A stretch of 64,000 bases of DNA from UBA1081 sp045636025 (GCA_045636025.1 JAZTWP010000091.1:93101-157100); one strand, 5' to 3'. Positions 1-9,005 are shown, numbered from the stretch's first letter. Program-made: numbers and translations. The notes: generated by a model from the sequence alone, not told the origin.

Positions 1-1
1 T

Positions 2-472
2 TTGCCGATTTATTATACAGAAGCAGCTCGTATTCTTAATCAGTCAGACGCAATGAATTACAATCCGCAGTTCTTTGGCTGTGATGGTCTTGACGGTATC
101 CTCGGTGCTTACGAGTTAGACTCTTCTCTTGCAGAAGGTCTTATGATATTGACTCCGTTCTGTGAAGAAGATAACGATTCTGCGATACAGAATTTTGTTG
201 ATGCGTATTATCTGAAGTATAATCAGACTCCCGATATGTTTGCTGCTGCAGGTTATGATGCTGTTTACGCTATAAAAGCAGCTGCAGAAAAAGGTGACAT
301 AAACCCTCAGATGACTGCATCTGAAATATGCGAAAAAATGAAATCTGCTATGACTCAGGTGACTATAGATGGTATAACCGGTAATGATATGACCTGGTCA
401 GCAAACGGTGCCGTCAGCAAGACTCCTAAAGCTGTAAAAATACAAAACGGTACCTATGTTTCAGCAGATTGA
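2..472 (+). CDS. Branched-chain amino-acid ABC transporter substrate-binding protein, C-terminal part
   Basis: This is the last 156 or so residues of an extracytoplasmic ligand-binding protein of the LivJ type (Peripla_BP_6 fold); the gene enters from the left edge, so the apparent TTG start is not a real start. Seen: a run ending FVDAYYLKYNQTPDMFAAAG, followed by YDAVYAIKAAAEKG and a terminal ITGNDMTWSANG segment, the usual order of the second lobe in this family, where the closing strand carries the G-x-x-x-F/W-x-x-x-G element. The family captures leucine, isoleucine, valine or related amides outside the membrane and hands them to a LivHMGF permease. The permease genes are not in the window. 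folC follows after 19 bases on the same strand. Specificity cannot be read from this fragment. Confidence 0.85.
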   Translation: MPIYYTEAARILNQSDAMNYNPQFFGCDGLDGILGAYELDSSLAEGLMILTPFCEEDNDSAIQNFVDAYYLKYNQTPDMFAAAGYDAVYAIKAAAEKGDINPQMTASEICEKMKSAMTQVTIDGITGNDMTWSANGAVSKTPKAVKIQNGTYVSAD

Positions 473-491
473 TAAAAGGTGATTCATTTTT

Positions 492-1760
492 ATGACCAAT
501 GCAGAAAAATATTATCATTCACTACTGACTTTCGGAATTATGCCGGGGCTTGACAGAATAAAGATTCTTCTTGAAAGACTCGGTAGTCCCGAAAAAAGTC
601 TTCGATGTATTCACGTTGCAGGTACAAACGGCAAGGGTACAGTTTGTTCATTCCTTTCATCTGTGCTTAAGGAGGCAGGTTATAAAACAGGTCTTTATAC
701 ATCACCTTATATCGTTGATTTCCGTGAAAGAATCCGTGTTGACGGTGAAATGATAAGTGAAGCAGACCTTGAGACTATAACAGAAAAAGTCAGATGCGAA
801 ATTGATAAACTGAAAAGTGAAGATGTTATAATAACAGAATTCGAGGCTGTTACGGCTGCTGCATTTTTGTATTATAAAACTGTCGGTTGTGATTTTGTTG
901 TGCTTGAAACAGGTCTTGGCGGAAGATTTGATGCAACAAATGTTATTGAAAGACCACTTGTGAGTGTTATTGTTTCAATTTCTCTTGACCATGTGAATAT
1001 TCTCGGCAATACAATAAGCGAAATTGCTTATGAAAAATGCGGAATAATCAAAAATGGTTGCTCTGTTGTGACAAACTCCGCTCAGCTTGGGGATGCTCTT
1101 AAAATGATAAAAGAGCAGTCTGAAATGCGAGGTTCAGTACTTGCAGTTGCAGATGTGAATGCAATAAGAGTGCTCGATGAGTCAATAAAAGGCAGTAACA
1201 TATTTTATGGCGGCAGAAGTGTTTTTGTACCTTTCTCTGGTAGTCATCAGCGTGAAAACTGTATAACAGCATTAACTGTTATTGATTTGCTCAAAGAGCA
1301 GGGAATAGCAATTTCAGAAAAAGCTGTAAGAGAGGGAATAGCAAAAACAAGAAATCCTGCAAGATGCGAAGTTGTTTCTGAAAATCCGCTTGTTATTCTT
1401 GATGGTTGCCATAATGAAGACAGTGCAAAGGCTTTGTGCTCTGTTATGGATAAACATCTCAGCGGTAAAAAAATAACTGCACTTATGGGAATGATGGCTG
1501 ATAAGGATATTGACAAGGTGCTTTATCTTATGCTTCCTTATTTTGAAAAAGTCTACACAATTACACCGTCAAACCCAAGAGCGATAAACAGTATTGAACT
1601 TGCAGAAAAAATAAAAAGACTCGGCACCGAAGCTCTGAGTCTTGAAGAATCCGGAAAGTCTGTTTCCGATATAATAAACAGCCTTGACAATGAAGATACT
1701 CTTATTGTCTGCGGATCACTTTATCTTTGTTCAGATGTATATAATGAAATAAAAAAATAA
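492..1760 (+). CDS. folC: Folylpolyglutamate synthase / dihydrofolate synthase
   Basis: Cytosolic Mur-ligase-family enzyme that adds glutamate to folates and, in many bacteria, also joins dihydropteroate to glutamate. At 422 residues it has the normal length. The P-loop GTNGKGT is at residues 44-50, the TSPYIVDFRERI substrate loop at about 70-81, and LETGLGGRFDATN plus DHVNILGNT carry the metal and ATP contacts. The C-terminal Mur-ligase domain contains ILDGCHNEDS. The start ATG has AAAGGTGA upstream at a slightly long spacing. The gene sits 19 bases behind the transporter fragment, so it may be a passenger of that transcript, and a strong hairpin terminator follows directly. Whether it is bifunctional cannot be decided from sequence alone. 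Confidence 0.95.
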   Translation: MTNAEKYYHSLLTFGIMPGLDRIKILLERLGSPEKSLRCIHVAGTNGKGTVCSFLSSVLKEAGYKTGLYTSPYIVDFRERIRVDGEMISEADLETITEKVRCEIDKLKSEDVIITEFEAVTAAAFLYYKTVGCDFVVLETGLGGRFDATNVIERPLVSVIVSISLDHVNILGNTISEIAYEKCGIIKNGCSVVTNSAQLGDALKMIKEQSEMRGSVLAVADVNAIRVLDESIKGSNIFYGGRSVFVPFSGSHQRENCITALTVIDLLKEQGIAISEKAVREGIAKTRNPARCEVVSENPLVILDGCHNEDSAKALCSVMDKHLSGKKITALMGMMADKDIDKVLYLMLPYFEKVYTITPSNPRAINSIELAEKIKRLGTEALSLEESGKSVSDIINSLDNEDTLIVCGSLYLCSDVYNEIKK

Positions 1761-1789
1761 GAAGCAGTTATCTGCTTCTTGTTTTTTTA
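1759..1789 (+). terminator. Rho-independent terminator after folC
   Basis: AAGAAGCAG and CTGCTTCTT form a 9-bp stem with a 4-base loop followed by a run of T. The T run overlaps the last codons of the convergent regulator gene. Confidence 0.85.
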
Positions 1790-2035
1790 TTCGTCAATTC
1801 CTAATAACCAATTAACTGAAACACCAAGTACATCTGCAAGTGCTACGAGTTCGTAGTCATTGATGCTTCTAATCTGTCCTTCGAGCTTTGAGAGGCCTGA
1901 TGCATTAAGGTCTACACCTCTTACCTGAAGTTGTGTAAGCAGATCTTTTTGTTTCATGCCGATAGTTTTTCTTCTCTGCTCAACTCTGGCGCCTGCAATA
2001 TTTCTGCTGCCGAGTTCCTGTTTTCTTACTCTCAT
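1787..2035 (-). CDS. XRE-family (lambda-repressor-like) transcriptional regulator
   Basis: An 82-residue protein that is essentially one HTH_3 domain. After a short basic N-terminus (RVRKQELGSRN), helix 1 is ARVEQRRKTIGM, helix 2 KQKDLLTQLQ, and the recognition helix region is DLNASGLSKLEGQIR, ending with the typical DVLGVSVNWLLG. The ATG at 2035 is chosen over the in-frame ATG two codons upstream because GGGAGG sits 7-8 bases before it. Such stand-alone domains bind DNA as dimers. The target is unknown; pncB is divergent, 165 bases away, and is the nearest candidate, although no clear palindrome is visible between them. Confidence 0.85.
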   Translation of the reverse strand: MRVRKQELGSRNIAGARVEQRRKTIGMKQKDLLTQLQVRGVDLNASGLSKLEGQIRSINDYELVALADVLGVSVNWLLGIDE

Positions 2036-2144
2036 AATCATACCTCCCTCGAGATTTACTACATTTTAGCATAATATGTTGATAATTTCAAGAGTTTATC
2101 AAAAAAAATCCATAAATATTCTATCAAACATATCCAAAATTCTG

Positions 2145-2174
2145 ATTGATTATCATTATTTAATATGTTATTAT
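2145..2174 (+). promoter_or_regulatory. Possible sigma-A promoter for pncB
   Basis: TTGATT at 2145-2150 and TATTAT at 2169-2174 with an 18-base spacer, 27 bases before the start. The sequence is AT-rich, so chance matches are possible. Confidence 0.45.
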
Positions 2175-2200
2175 ATAAAATAGAAAAGAGTTGAGTTAAT

Positions 2201-3649
2201 ATGTTTGACAAAATCGAAAAAAACAATCTTATAATGGACTTTTACGAATTTGCACTTTCAAACGGATTCATAAAAGAGCAGATTCACGACACAACAGCCT
2301 GGTTTGATGTATTTTTCAGACCTTCACAGCAGACAGGCGGATTCTGCATAATGTCAGGTGTGCAGCAGCTTTGCGAAACACTCAGCAATCTGTATTTTGA
2401 TGAAAGCGATATTGAATTCCTTCGTGAAAAAGGTATTTCAGAAGAATTTCTTGATTATCTTAGGAATTTTGAATTCAAGTGTGATATATGGGCTGTACCC
2501 GAAGGAACACCCGTATTTGCAGGTGAACCCATTGTCAAGGTTAAAGGTCCTGTGCTTCAGGCTCTTCTTATAGAAACAATGCTTTTGCTTATAGTCAATC
2601 ATCAGACTCTTATTGCAACAAAGGCAAACAGAATTGTAAGGTCTGCTCAGGGCAGAAGTGTTGTTGAAGCAGGTTCAAGACGTGCTCACGGACTCAATGC
2701 TGCACTTTACGGTGCAAGAAGCGCTTATATCGGCGGTTGTATTGCAACAACAAACGCTCAGGCAGCAAAGTTGTTCAATATCCCCGTTTACGGAGGAATG
2801 AGTCATACCTGGATTCAGGTGTTTGATACTGAATTGGATGCTTTCTGCGCTTATGCAAGAGAATATCCCGATAACTGTATTCTTCTTGTTGATACTTATG
2901 ACACAATCAACAGCGGTGTGCCTAATGCTATTGAGGCATTCAGAAGAGAGCTGCTTCCAAGAGGTTATCGTCCCAAGGGTATAAGAATCGACAGCGGTGA
3001 CCTTGCATATCTTTCCAAAAAAGTCAGAAAGATGCTCAATGAAGCAGGTTTCCCCGATTGTGATATCTATGCATCTAACTCACTTGATGAACATATTATC
3101 CGTGAAATGCTCGGTAACGGTGCAAGAGTTGATACTTTCCTTGTGGGAGAAAGACTCATTACATCAGCCGATGCACCTGTTTTCAGCGGTGTTTATAAAC
3201 TTGCCGCAATAGAAAAAGACGGTCAGGTCAAAAATTGCATTAAGCTTAGCGAAAATGTTTCAAAAATTACAACTCCCTGCTCAAAGCTTCTCTGGAGATT
3301 GTTTGATATGGAAACCGGTAAGGCTATTGCAGACCTTCTTACTCTTGAAGATGAAAATATTTCAGAACTCAGCGAATATGAGCTTTTCGACCCTGATTAT
3401 TCATGGAAAAGAAAAACTGTTACAAATTTTGTTGCCAGACAGCTTCTTGTACCGATTTTTGAAAACGGTAAATGCATCTATGAATCACCTGCACTTGCTG
3501 ATATACGTGCTTATTGTGCAGAGCAGGTTGACACACTCTGGGAGGAAGTACTCAGATTTGAATATCCTCATAACTATTACGTTGACTTGTCTGAGCGCCT
3601 CTGGAATGAAAAACAGAGACTTATCAAAGAATCAAGAAAAAATTATTGA
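2201..3649 (+). CDS. pncB: Nicotinate phosphoribosyltransferase
   Basis: Cytosolic entry enzyme of the Preiss-Handler NAD salvage route: nicotinate + PRPP to nicotinate mononucleotide, with ATP hydrolysis. It has 482 residues, the normal length for the Gram-positive type. The N-terminal FFRPSQQTGGF corresponds to the family RxxP region, EAGSRRAHG and YIGGCIATTNAQAAK line the active site, GGMSHTW near residue 200 carries the histidine that is phosphorylated in the family, and GIRIDSGDL is the conserved IRxDSGD phosphoribosyl-binding motif. The gene stands alone with its own upstream region and is followed by the membrane-protein gene after 80 bases. The ribosome site is weak (GAGTTGAG). Confidence 0.95.
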   Translation: MFDKIEKNNLIMDFYEFALSNGFIKEQIHDTTAWFDVFFRPSQQTGGFCIMSGVQQLCETLSNLYFDESDIEFLREKGISEEFLDYLRNFEFKCDIWAVPEGTPVFAGEPIVKVKGPVLQALLIETMLLLIVNHQTLIATKANRIVRSAQGRSVVEAGSRRAHGLNAALYGARSAYIGGCIATTNAQAAKLFNIPVYGGMSHTWIQVFDTELDAFCAYAREYPDNCILLVDTYDTINSGVPNAIEAFRRELLPRGYRPKGIRIDSGDLAYLSKKVRKMLNEAGFPDCDIYASNSLDEHIIREMLGNGARVDTFLVGERLITSADAPVFSGVYKLAAIEKDGQVKNCIKLSENVSKITTPCSKLLWRLFDMETGKAIADLLTLEDENISELSEYELFDPDYSWKRKTVTNFVARQLLVPIFENGKCIYESPALADIRAYCAEQVDTLWEEVLRFEYPHNYYVDLSERLWNEKQRLIKESRKNY

Positions 3650-3729
3650 TATTAAACATTTAATCTGTTGACTCTGTTCATTTTTAATGATAAAATAGTA
3701 TAGTTAAAATAAATTGGAAGGTGAGTTAT

Positions 3730-5097
3730 ATGGCAATTGTTCTTGCTGAATCAGTAGCAATAACAAAAAGTCGTCTTACAAAAGGTTTCAACGGTGATAA
3801 TCTCAACCTTAACGGTAAAGTTATTTCAATACAGGAAGCTGATGAAGGATTCAAAGCTGCAGGTAGTGTAAAACCTCCTTATGTTGCAGTTCTTGCATCA
3901 GGTAATCAGAAAGGCTTTGCCTCAGGTGCCGCTGTTGCTTTTAATGATTATGTAAAAGATATCAATCTTAATAAATATAATGCAGAAGCTGTTATCGGTA
4001 AATATTTTGACGATATGCAGGCAGTTGTTGAAAAGTGTAATATCGAGGGAGGCAGACTCTCAATCGGTATTATCTGTGTATACGATGATTGCGTGATTGC
4101 TGCAAAAACAGGGGAAATACATCTCCTCAGATTCTCTGAGGGTGAGCTTTTTGAGATTGCTCTTTCTGATGAAGCCGCAGGCAGAGGATATCAGTTTATT
4201 GATATCGTTTCAGAAGGCGATATGTTTGCTCTTATCGGTGAAGAAGCATCTGTAAATCTTGATTATGACGGTATCGTCAATGCTTTTGATTCAGATACCG
4301 ATCTTAAAACAAAAATCAAAGATTTCTATAAAATGTTATCTGTCAGTGCAAAAGGTAAGGATTGCTCTGTTATTCTTATGAAACTCAAGTGTGATTCTGA
4401 GCGTACTTATGCATCAAAACCCCTTGTTGTTGCAACTGATGCTGCACACCATGATGTGCCCGTAAGTCCCGACAAGTTTTCTGCAGAGCCTCCCGTGAAT
4501 ATGGATGAACTCCGTGAATCAGACGGTTCTGTTTCAGATGATTATCTTCCCGCAACCGGAAAGAAGAATGTCTGGTCAAAGAAAAAACTTATTCAGTTTA
4601 TTCCCATTGCTATTCTTGTTGTGATTCTTGCTGTAACAGCAGCATTGTTTGCTGCAACACGTCTTCCCAAGCCCACAGGACCTTCTGAAGAAAGCGACAG
4701 CAGTGATACTACAACACAGCAGCAGGGCGGTCTCAGCTCAATTTTTGACAATGTTGATGACACTGAAGAAGAAACATATAACGGTGATTTCAACGGCAGC
4801 AACGGTATGCAGGATGTAGAAGACGTTGAAAACGGCGGTGAGGTAAATTCACCTACTGTTGAAAACACAACACGTGCTCCCGAAAATACAACTGCAAGTG
4901 AAGGTTCATCTGAATCTGAATCATCAACAGAAGAAACAACTGCTGATTCTTCAGAAGAAAGCACAACATCAGACGAAAGCACAACGGAAGGTTCTGAAAC
5001 CGATACATCTGCGCAGGAAACTACAACTGAAGCAGAAACAACAACAGAGGCTTCTGAACCCGAAGCTGAGCCTGTAGCAGAACCCGTATCATTATAA
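3730..5097 (+). CDS. Single-pass membrane protein with degenerate PP2C-like N-domain and Thr/Glu-rich tail
   Basis: 455 residues from the ATG at 3730, chosen because GGAAGGTG lies 6 bases upstream; the GTG at 3721 is part of that ribosome site. Residues 1-225 (for example YVAVLASGNQKGFASGAAVAFNDYV, here quoted only by its position near 53-77, then CVIAAKTGEIHLLRF) look like a protein-phosphatase 2C fold, but the metal-binding Asp-Gly pairs are not evident, so catalysis is doubtful. About residues 285-312 are a transmembrane helix (IAILVVILAVTAALFAA). The last 140 residues are low complexity, rich in Thr, Ser and Glu, and should lie outside the cell. By family logic it could be a trans-membrane sensor or regulator of Ser/Thr phosphorylation, but I do not recognise a named family. 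Confidence 0.7.
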   Translation: MAIVLAESVAITKSRLTKGFNGDNLNLNGKVISIQEADEGFKAAGSVKPPYVAVLASGNQKGFASGAAVAFNDYVKDINLNKYNAEAVIGKYFDDMQAVVEKCNIEGGRLSIGIICVYDDCVIAAKTGEIHLLRFSEGELFEIALSDEAAGRGYQFIDIVSEGDMFALIGEEASVNLDYDGIVNAFDSDTDLKTKIKDFYKMLSVSAKGKDCSVILMKLKCDSERTYASKPLVVATDAAHHDVPVSPDKFSAEPPVNMDELRESDGSVSDDYLPATGKKNVWSKKKLIQFIPIAILVVILAVTAALFAATRLPKPTGPSEESDSSDTTTQQQGGLSSIFDNVDDTEEETYNGDFNGSNGMQDVEDVENGGEVNSPTVENTTRAPENTTASEGSSESESSTEETTADSSEESTTSDESTTEGSETDTSAQETTTEAETTTEASEPEAEPVAEPVSL

Positions 5098-5103
5098 AAA
5101 TAT

Positions 5104-5140
5104 CAAGGCTGTAAAACTCAAGTTTACAGCCTTGTTTTTT
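5104..5140. terminator. Bidirectional terminator
   Basis: CAAGGCTGTAAA at 5104-5115 pairs with TTTACAGCCTTG at 5123-5134, a 12-bp perfect stem followed by TTTTTT. It lies between convergent genes and can serve both. Confidence 0.85.
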
Positions 5141-6020
5141 ATGAAATATTGAATCTTATATTAAGGTCAACATTGCCGTCTATTCCGCTGACTTTTCCGC
5201 TGTCGGAATATTGCCATATGTTGTATGCATAATAGAAATTAGGGTATGTGCCTTCGTGCTGAGCAAACCAAAATACATTGTCTTTTATCTTGTCAAGGTC
5301 ATATCTTTCATATGCATCAGTTAGATTGAAATATACTGCAGGTGTGTAACCTGCTTTTTTTATTGTTTTACAGAACATAACTGCGCAATCTGTGAGGATT
5401 TTACCGTCAAGATTATCTGTTCGCATGCCTATACCGGGCTCATTCTCCCAGTCAAAAACAACGGGACCTGTAATGTCATATCCGTCAATAATATCAAGCA
5501 CAAATTCTGCTTCTTCAATAGCTTCATCAACAGTAATTGCCTGAGAATATATGTATACTCCCACTTCAAGCCCTGCTCTGAGAGCTCCCTTTATGTTGTC
5601 TTCGCCTTTTTCGTCAATATAAAGGCCTCCTGATACGCCATAGCCTCTTAATGCGACTCTTATTATTGCAAAGTCAATACCGTCTGCTGCAACGGCTCTC
5701 CAGTTAATATCACCCTGGAATGAAGAAACATCAACACCTGTTGAATAGCTTACAGAATTATCATTATACACAATTCTGCCACCTGCAGATTCAAATTTAT
5801 CCTGAGCAAAAGCGGAAGCGGGAATATCAGGATAATAGGGGACTTCTCCGTTCATAAAAAGTGTAGAAGGCTCAGCATAAGTGATTATTTCTACAGGCGG
5901 AATCTCTTCTTCCTGATTATTATCGCAGTATGTTGCAATTATTACAGCAATAATTGAGAGTGAAAGCAGAATTATTGCCGCTATATAATACGGAGTGAAT
6001 TTTTTGTCAGCAAATCTCAT
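5139..6020 (-). CDS. Membrane-anchored GH25 lysozyme (muramidase)
   Basis: 293 residues. A non-cleaved N-terminal transmembrane helix (about 13-33, YYIAAIILLSLSIIAVII) is followed by a GH25 domain at about 90-290. Catalytic features visible: GVDVSSFQGDINW with the first Asp, FAIIRVALRGYG, and VVFDWENE with the paired Asp/Glu (DxE). The family cleaves the beta-1,4 bond between N-acetylmuramic acid and N-acetylglucosamine in peptidoglycan. AAAGGTAC precedes the ATG at normal distance. It has no wall-binding repeats, so it probably acts at the membrane face of the cell's own wall. It converges with the membrane protein gene and shares its terminator. Confidence 0.9.
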   Translation of the reverse strand: MRFADKKFTPYYIAAIILLSLSIIAVIIATYCDNNQEEEIPPVEIITYAEPSTLFMNGEVPYYPDIPASAFAQDKFESAGGRIVYNDNSVSYSTGVDVSSFQGDINWRAVAADGIDFAIIRVALRGYGVSGGLYIDEKGEDNIKGALRAGLEVGVYIYSQAITVDEAIEEAEFVLDIIDGYDITGPVVFDWENEPGIGMRTDNLDGKILTDCAVMFCKTIKKAGYTPAVYFNLTDAYERYDLDKIKDNVFWFAQHEGTYPNFYYAYNIWQYSDSGKVSGIDGNVDLNIRFNIS

Positions 6021-6140
6021 TTTTTGTACCTTTCGGGAAATTTCTGTATTATCATTTTAACATATCTTGTTATCAATGTTCAATAGGTAATTATTTATTA
6101 ATTTATATGCAGTATATGTGCGCATTGTTCATCATCGTTG

Positions 6141-6169
6141 TTGACAGCAGAGCAAAAAAGTTATATAAT
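6141..6169 (+). promoter_or_regulatory. Consensus sigma-A promoter
   Basis: TTGACA at 6141-6146 and TATAAT at 6164-6169 with exactly 17 bases between, 30 bases before the start of the unknown membrane-anchored gene. Confidence 0.85.
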
Positions 6170-6198
6170 TATTAAGAATATTATTGGAGGTGTCCGTT

Positions 6199-7476
6199 AT
6201 GGATAATAAAAAGAAGCTCGTAATCGGTGGCGTAATCTTTTTGATTGTGCTGGTTTTTGCAGCACTCGTATTCAGCGGTGTTTTCGGCAAAAACGAACCT
6301 GCGGAAGATGAACCCACAACGCAGGAAGACATTGCAAACATTTATATGGTAACTAATCAGTACACAGATGAAATAACAGCATCTGCAGAAAATAATCTTC
6401 CGTATCTTGAAACAGATATAGAAAATCTTTTCTATACAATTTCAACAGAGGGTGAGGTTAAATTCTACACATTTGCAGATAATAAATTTACAGAGACTGA
6501 AGCTGACGGTACTTATGAAATAACTGTCACAATGAGTGAGCAGGAAGTAAAAGCAACTGTAACTTACATTGAAAAAGACGGTGTGATTTCAGGCTACGGT
6601 CTTTACAAAGGCGCAACAGATGGTTTTGACCTTTATCCTTATGCTTTCTTCAGACTTGTAAACTTCGGTGCAGACAACAAAGCTGCATCAGGAGACTATC
6701 TTCTTCTTGTTGACACAACAGCAGATGATTTCTACAGCAATGATAAAATCTATGATGAAGCATTCGGTTTCAAAACAAGTGATTCTTCATGCACAAGACT
6801 TCTTTCTGAAGCAAACAGAACTGTAGGTATTGACGGCACAAAGAGAAGTGACTATACGCTCTTTAATGATGTTGTTATCGATGTTGCAACAAGCCATCAT
6901 ATTTTCTTCTCAGGCAGACAGTATAGTGAAGCAGATGAAAGAGTAGACCTTTTCAGAAGCGGCGGAACAGGCAACAATGTTGATAATATTATCATTGCCC
7001 GTGATGTTCTCGGTTATTGGGTAAAGAATACGGAAGACGGACTTATGTATATTTCTGTTGATGAAAACGGAAATGTCATTGTTGCAAAGTATAATGCATC
7101 TGAAGACAAGTCTGAAACTGTAAAAACACTTGAAGGTGTTACAAGAGAAGATATTCTTGTAGATGGTGATTATATTTATTCAATCAGCAAAAATACAGTA
7201 TATTCAATTCTTGATGAAAATGAAGCAACACTCGGCTATGCTAAAAACGATGTTTTTGCTGCAGATATGTTTACTGTACTCGGCGGTGAGTTTATTGTCA
7301 GAGGCTATGCAGACAAACATGTTCCTGTAACTGTTGTAGCATCTCTTGCAGACGGTAAAGTTATCGCAGTTTATGCTGATGAATTCTTCAGAAATGTTGT
7401 AAATCCCATTGTTGTTTCATCAGGTGTTATGCTCACAGTTCAGGAAAACGATAAATTTACTTATTACATTTTCTGA
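6199..7476 (+). CDS. Unknown membrane-anchored extracytoplasmic protein
   Basis: 425 residues from the ATG at 6199, which has GGAGGT 8 bases upstream; the longer frame from TTG at 6184 would contain that ribosome site. An N-terminal helix (about residues 6-30, KLVIGGVIFLIVLVFAALVF) is followed by an acidic, beta-rich region with no cysteines suggesting a zinc site and no catalytic signature I can recognise. Segments such as GDYIYSISKNTVYSILDENE and GYADKHVPVTVVASLADGK resemble blades of a propeller or repeated beta hairpins. It is driven by a perfect-consensus promoter, so it is probably abundant. It is 15 bases upstream of the aldo/keto reductase gene, probably one transcript. Function unknown. 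Confidence 0.75.
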   Translation: MDNKKKLVIGGVIFLIVLVFAALVFSGVFGKNEPAEDEPTTQEDIANIYMVTNQYTDEITASAENNLPYLETDIENLFYTISTEGEVKFYTFADNKFTETEADGTYEITVTMSEQEVKATVTYIEKDGVISGYGLYKGATDGFDLYPYAFFRLVNFGADNKAASGDYLLLVDTTADDFYSNDKIYDEAFGFKTSDSSCTRLLSEANRTVGIDGTKRSDYTLFNDVVIDVATSHHIFFSGRQYSEADERVDLFRSGGTGNNVDNIIIARDVLGYWVKNTEDGLMYISVDENGNVIVAKYNASEDKSETVKTLEGVTREDILVDGDYIYSISKNTVYSILDENEATLGYAKNDVFAADMFTVLGGEFIVRGYADKHVPVTVVASLADGKVIAVYADEFFRNVVNPIVVSSGVMLTVQENDKFTYYIF

Positions 7477-7491
7477 TAGGGTGGTAGTTTT

Positions 7492-8415
7492 ATGAAAAAT
7501 ATCAATCTCGGTTTATCTGAGCTTTCTGTACCTGATGTTGCAGTTGGTTTCTGGCGACTTAACAGAAATACAGAACTTAAAACAGCAGAAGCGTTTATCC
7601 GTACTGCTCTTGAAAACGGTGCAAATTTCTTTGACCACGCAGATATATACGGTGGCGGTGAAGCAGAAAAAATCTTTTCTGAAGCAATCGGAATGAATGA
7701 TTCAATCCGTGAAAAAATGTATATTCAGACAAAGTGCGGCATCGTACCCGGCAAGAGTTTTAATTTTTCAAAAGAGCATATTCTGAAATCTGTAGACGGC
7801 AGCCTTAAAAGACTGAATACTGATTATATTGATGTGCTTCTTCTTCACAGACCTGATACATTTTTTGAACCTGAAGAAGTCTGCGAAGCTTTCGATGTGC
7901 TGAAATCAAGCGGTAAAGTCCGTAATTTCGGTGTTTCTAACGAAGGTATATGGCAGATGGAATATCTCAGAAAAAACCTTAATGTGCCACTTGTAGCCAA
8001 TCAGTTGCAGTTCAGCATTGCGCATTGTCCTATGATTCAGGGTGGACTTAATGTAAATATGTATAATGATTCTGCTGTTGACAGGGGCGCAGGTATTATT
8101 GAATACTGCCGTATGAATAAAATCACTATTCAGACCTGGTCACCTTTGCAGTATGGCTTTGCAAAAGGAACATTTATTGATAATCCTCAGTTCCCTGAGC
8201 TTAACGTGACACTTCAGGAACTTGCAGATAAATACGGTGTGTCTAAGACTACAATTTCAATTGCGTGGATTCTTTCACATCCTGCAAAAATGCAGGCAAT
8301 CACAGGCACACTCAAAAAAGACAGACTTCTTGAGTGCCTCAAAGCATCAGACATTACTCTGACACGTGAAGAGTGGTATTCAATTTATAAAAGCGCAGGC
8401 AACATTTTACCGTAA
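7492..8415 (+). CDS. Aldo/keto reductase
   Basis: A 307-residue (alpha/beta)8 oxidoreductase using NADPH to reduce aldehydes or ketones. The catalytic tetrad is complete: Asp and Tyr in FDHADIYGGGEAE, Lys in YIQTKCGI, and His in DVLLLHRPD. The C-terminal segment with ITGTLKKDRLLE matches the phosphate-binding part of the AKR cofactor site. It resembles the YdhF-type cytosolic oxidoreductases of enterobacteria (weak assignment). Start ATG is preceded by GGTGGT. It is the second gene of a two-gene unit and is followed by a good terminator. Substrate cannot be told. Confidence 0.9.
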   Translation: MKNINLGLSELSVPDVAVGFWRLNRNTELKTAEAFIRTALENGANFFDHADIYGGGEAEKIFSEAIGMNDSIREKMYIQTKCGIVPGKSFNFSKEHILKSVDGSLKRLNTDYIDVLLLHRPDTFFEPEEVCEAFDVLKSSGKVRNFGVSNEGIWQMEYLRKNLNVPLVANQLQFSIAHCPMIQGGLNVNMYNDSAVDRGAGIIEYCRMNKITIQTWSPLQYGFAKGTFIDNPQFPELNVTLQELADKYGVSKTTISIAWILSHPAKMQAITGTLKKDRLLECLKASDITLTREEWYSIYKSAGNILP

Positions 8416-8424
8416 ATAAAAACT

Positions 8425-8454
8425 AAGGAGCTGTAGAAATACAGCTCCTTTTTC
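8425..8454 (+). terminator. Rho-independent terminator after aldo/keto reductase
   Basis: AAGGAGCTGT (8425-8434) pairs with ACAGCTCCTT (8441-8450), loop of 6, then T residues. Confidence 0.85.
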
Positions 8455-8460
8455 AATTTG

Positions 8461-8490
8461 GTGTACGGATTGATGCCCACATCGGTCCGA
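8461..8490 (-). repeat. Dispersed intergenic palindromic repeat, copy 1
   Basis: Read on the minus strand this contains CGGACCGATGTGGG followed by CATCAATCCGTAC. The same element occurs at 20413-20440 on the plus strand. Both copies lie just outside coding ends and can fold back on themselves (CGGACCGATG against a CATCnnTCCG-like arm). Confidence 0.7.
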
Positions 8491-8501
8491 GTGAAAATTT
8501 G

Positions 8502-8888
8502 TTATCTGCCTGAGTCTATTACATCAATTTCATTAATCGTGCAGTACATTCCTAAGCCTTTTGTTGTATATTTGTATTCATATCTCTTTCCTCCGCGAAC
8601 AACTCCGATTGTTCCTTTCTGAGGCTTTCTTCTCTGTAAAGAACCAACAATTGAAATTTTTGTTTCTTTCTGAACATCAAAACGTGCAACTTCTCCATTA
8701 TTACCTGACCATAATTCTTCGCCTGTATCGAGATCAATAATGTACATTTTGACCATTGCATCTGTTCTCATATTTATAGAGACAGTGCCTGATGGGTCAA
8801 GTTCTGCGATAGGGCAACCGCAGTTAATACAAACTTTTGCTAAGCTTGACATTTCTTTACCGCATTCGGGACATTTGATAAGTGCCAT
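8502..8888 (-). CDS. Zinc-ribbon protein of unknown function
   Basis: 128 residues from the ATG at 8888, which has a GGAGGT-type site 8-12 bases upstream; a longer frame reaching 9005 runs through the promoter and is not real. The N-terminus is a zinc ribbon, CPECGKEMSSLAKVCINCGCPI (Cys pairs near residues 6, 9 and 20, 23). The rest (about 30-128) is a small beta-rich domain with a basic RRKPQKGTIG turn and GGKRYEYKY strand. The promoter on this strand is near consensus and is overlapped by a palindrome shared with the divergent XRE gene, so it is likely repressed by that regulator. Role unknown; a nucleic-acid or protein-adaptor role is inference. Confidence 0.8.
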   Translation of the reverse strand: MALIKCPECGKEMSSLAKVCINCGCPIAELDPSGTVSINMRTDAMVKMYIIDLDTGEELWSGNNGEVARFDVQKETKISIVGSLQRRKPQKGTIGVVRGGKRYEYKYTTKGLGMYCTINEIDVIDSGR

Positions 8889-8976
8889 TTTCAGTACCTC
8901 CAAAAATAGAAAAAGTGAATTTTTTTTGAAATCATATAATTTCAAAAATTCTGCATATAATTTATTATGCAATAAC

Positions 8977-9005
8977 AGTATACACCACATCTGATGTAAA
9001 GTCAA
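8977..9005 (-). promoter_or_regulatory. Promoter of the zinc-ribbon gene
   Basis: On the minus strand TTGACT (9005-9000) and TATACT (8982-8977) are separated by exactly 17 bases. The left arm of the palindrome occupies the spacer. Confidence 0.75.
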
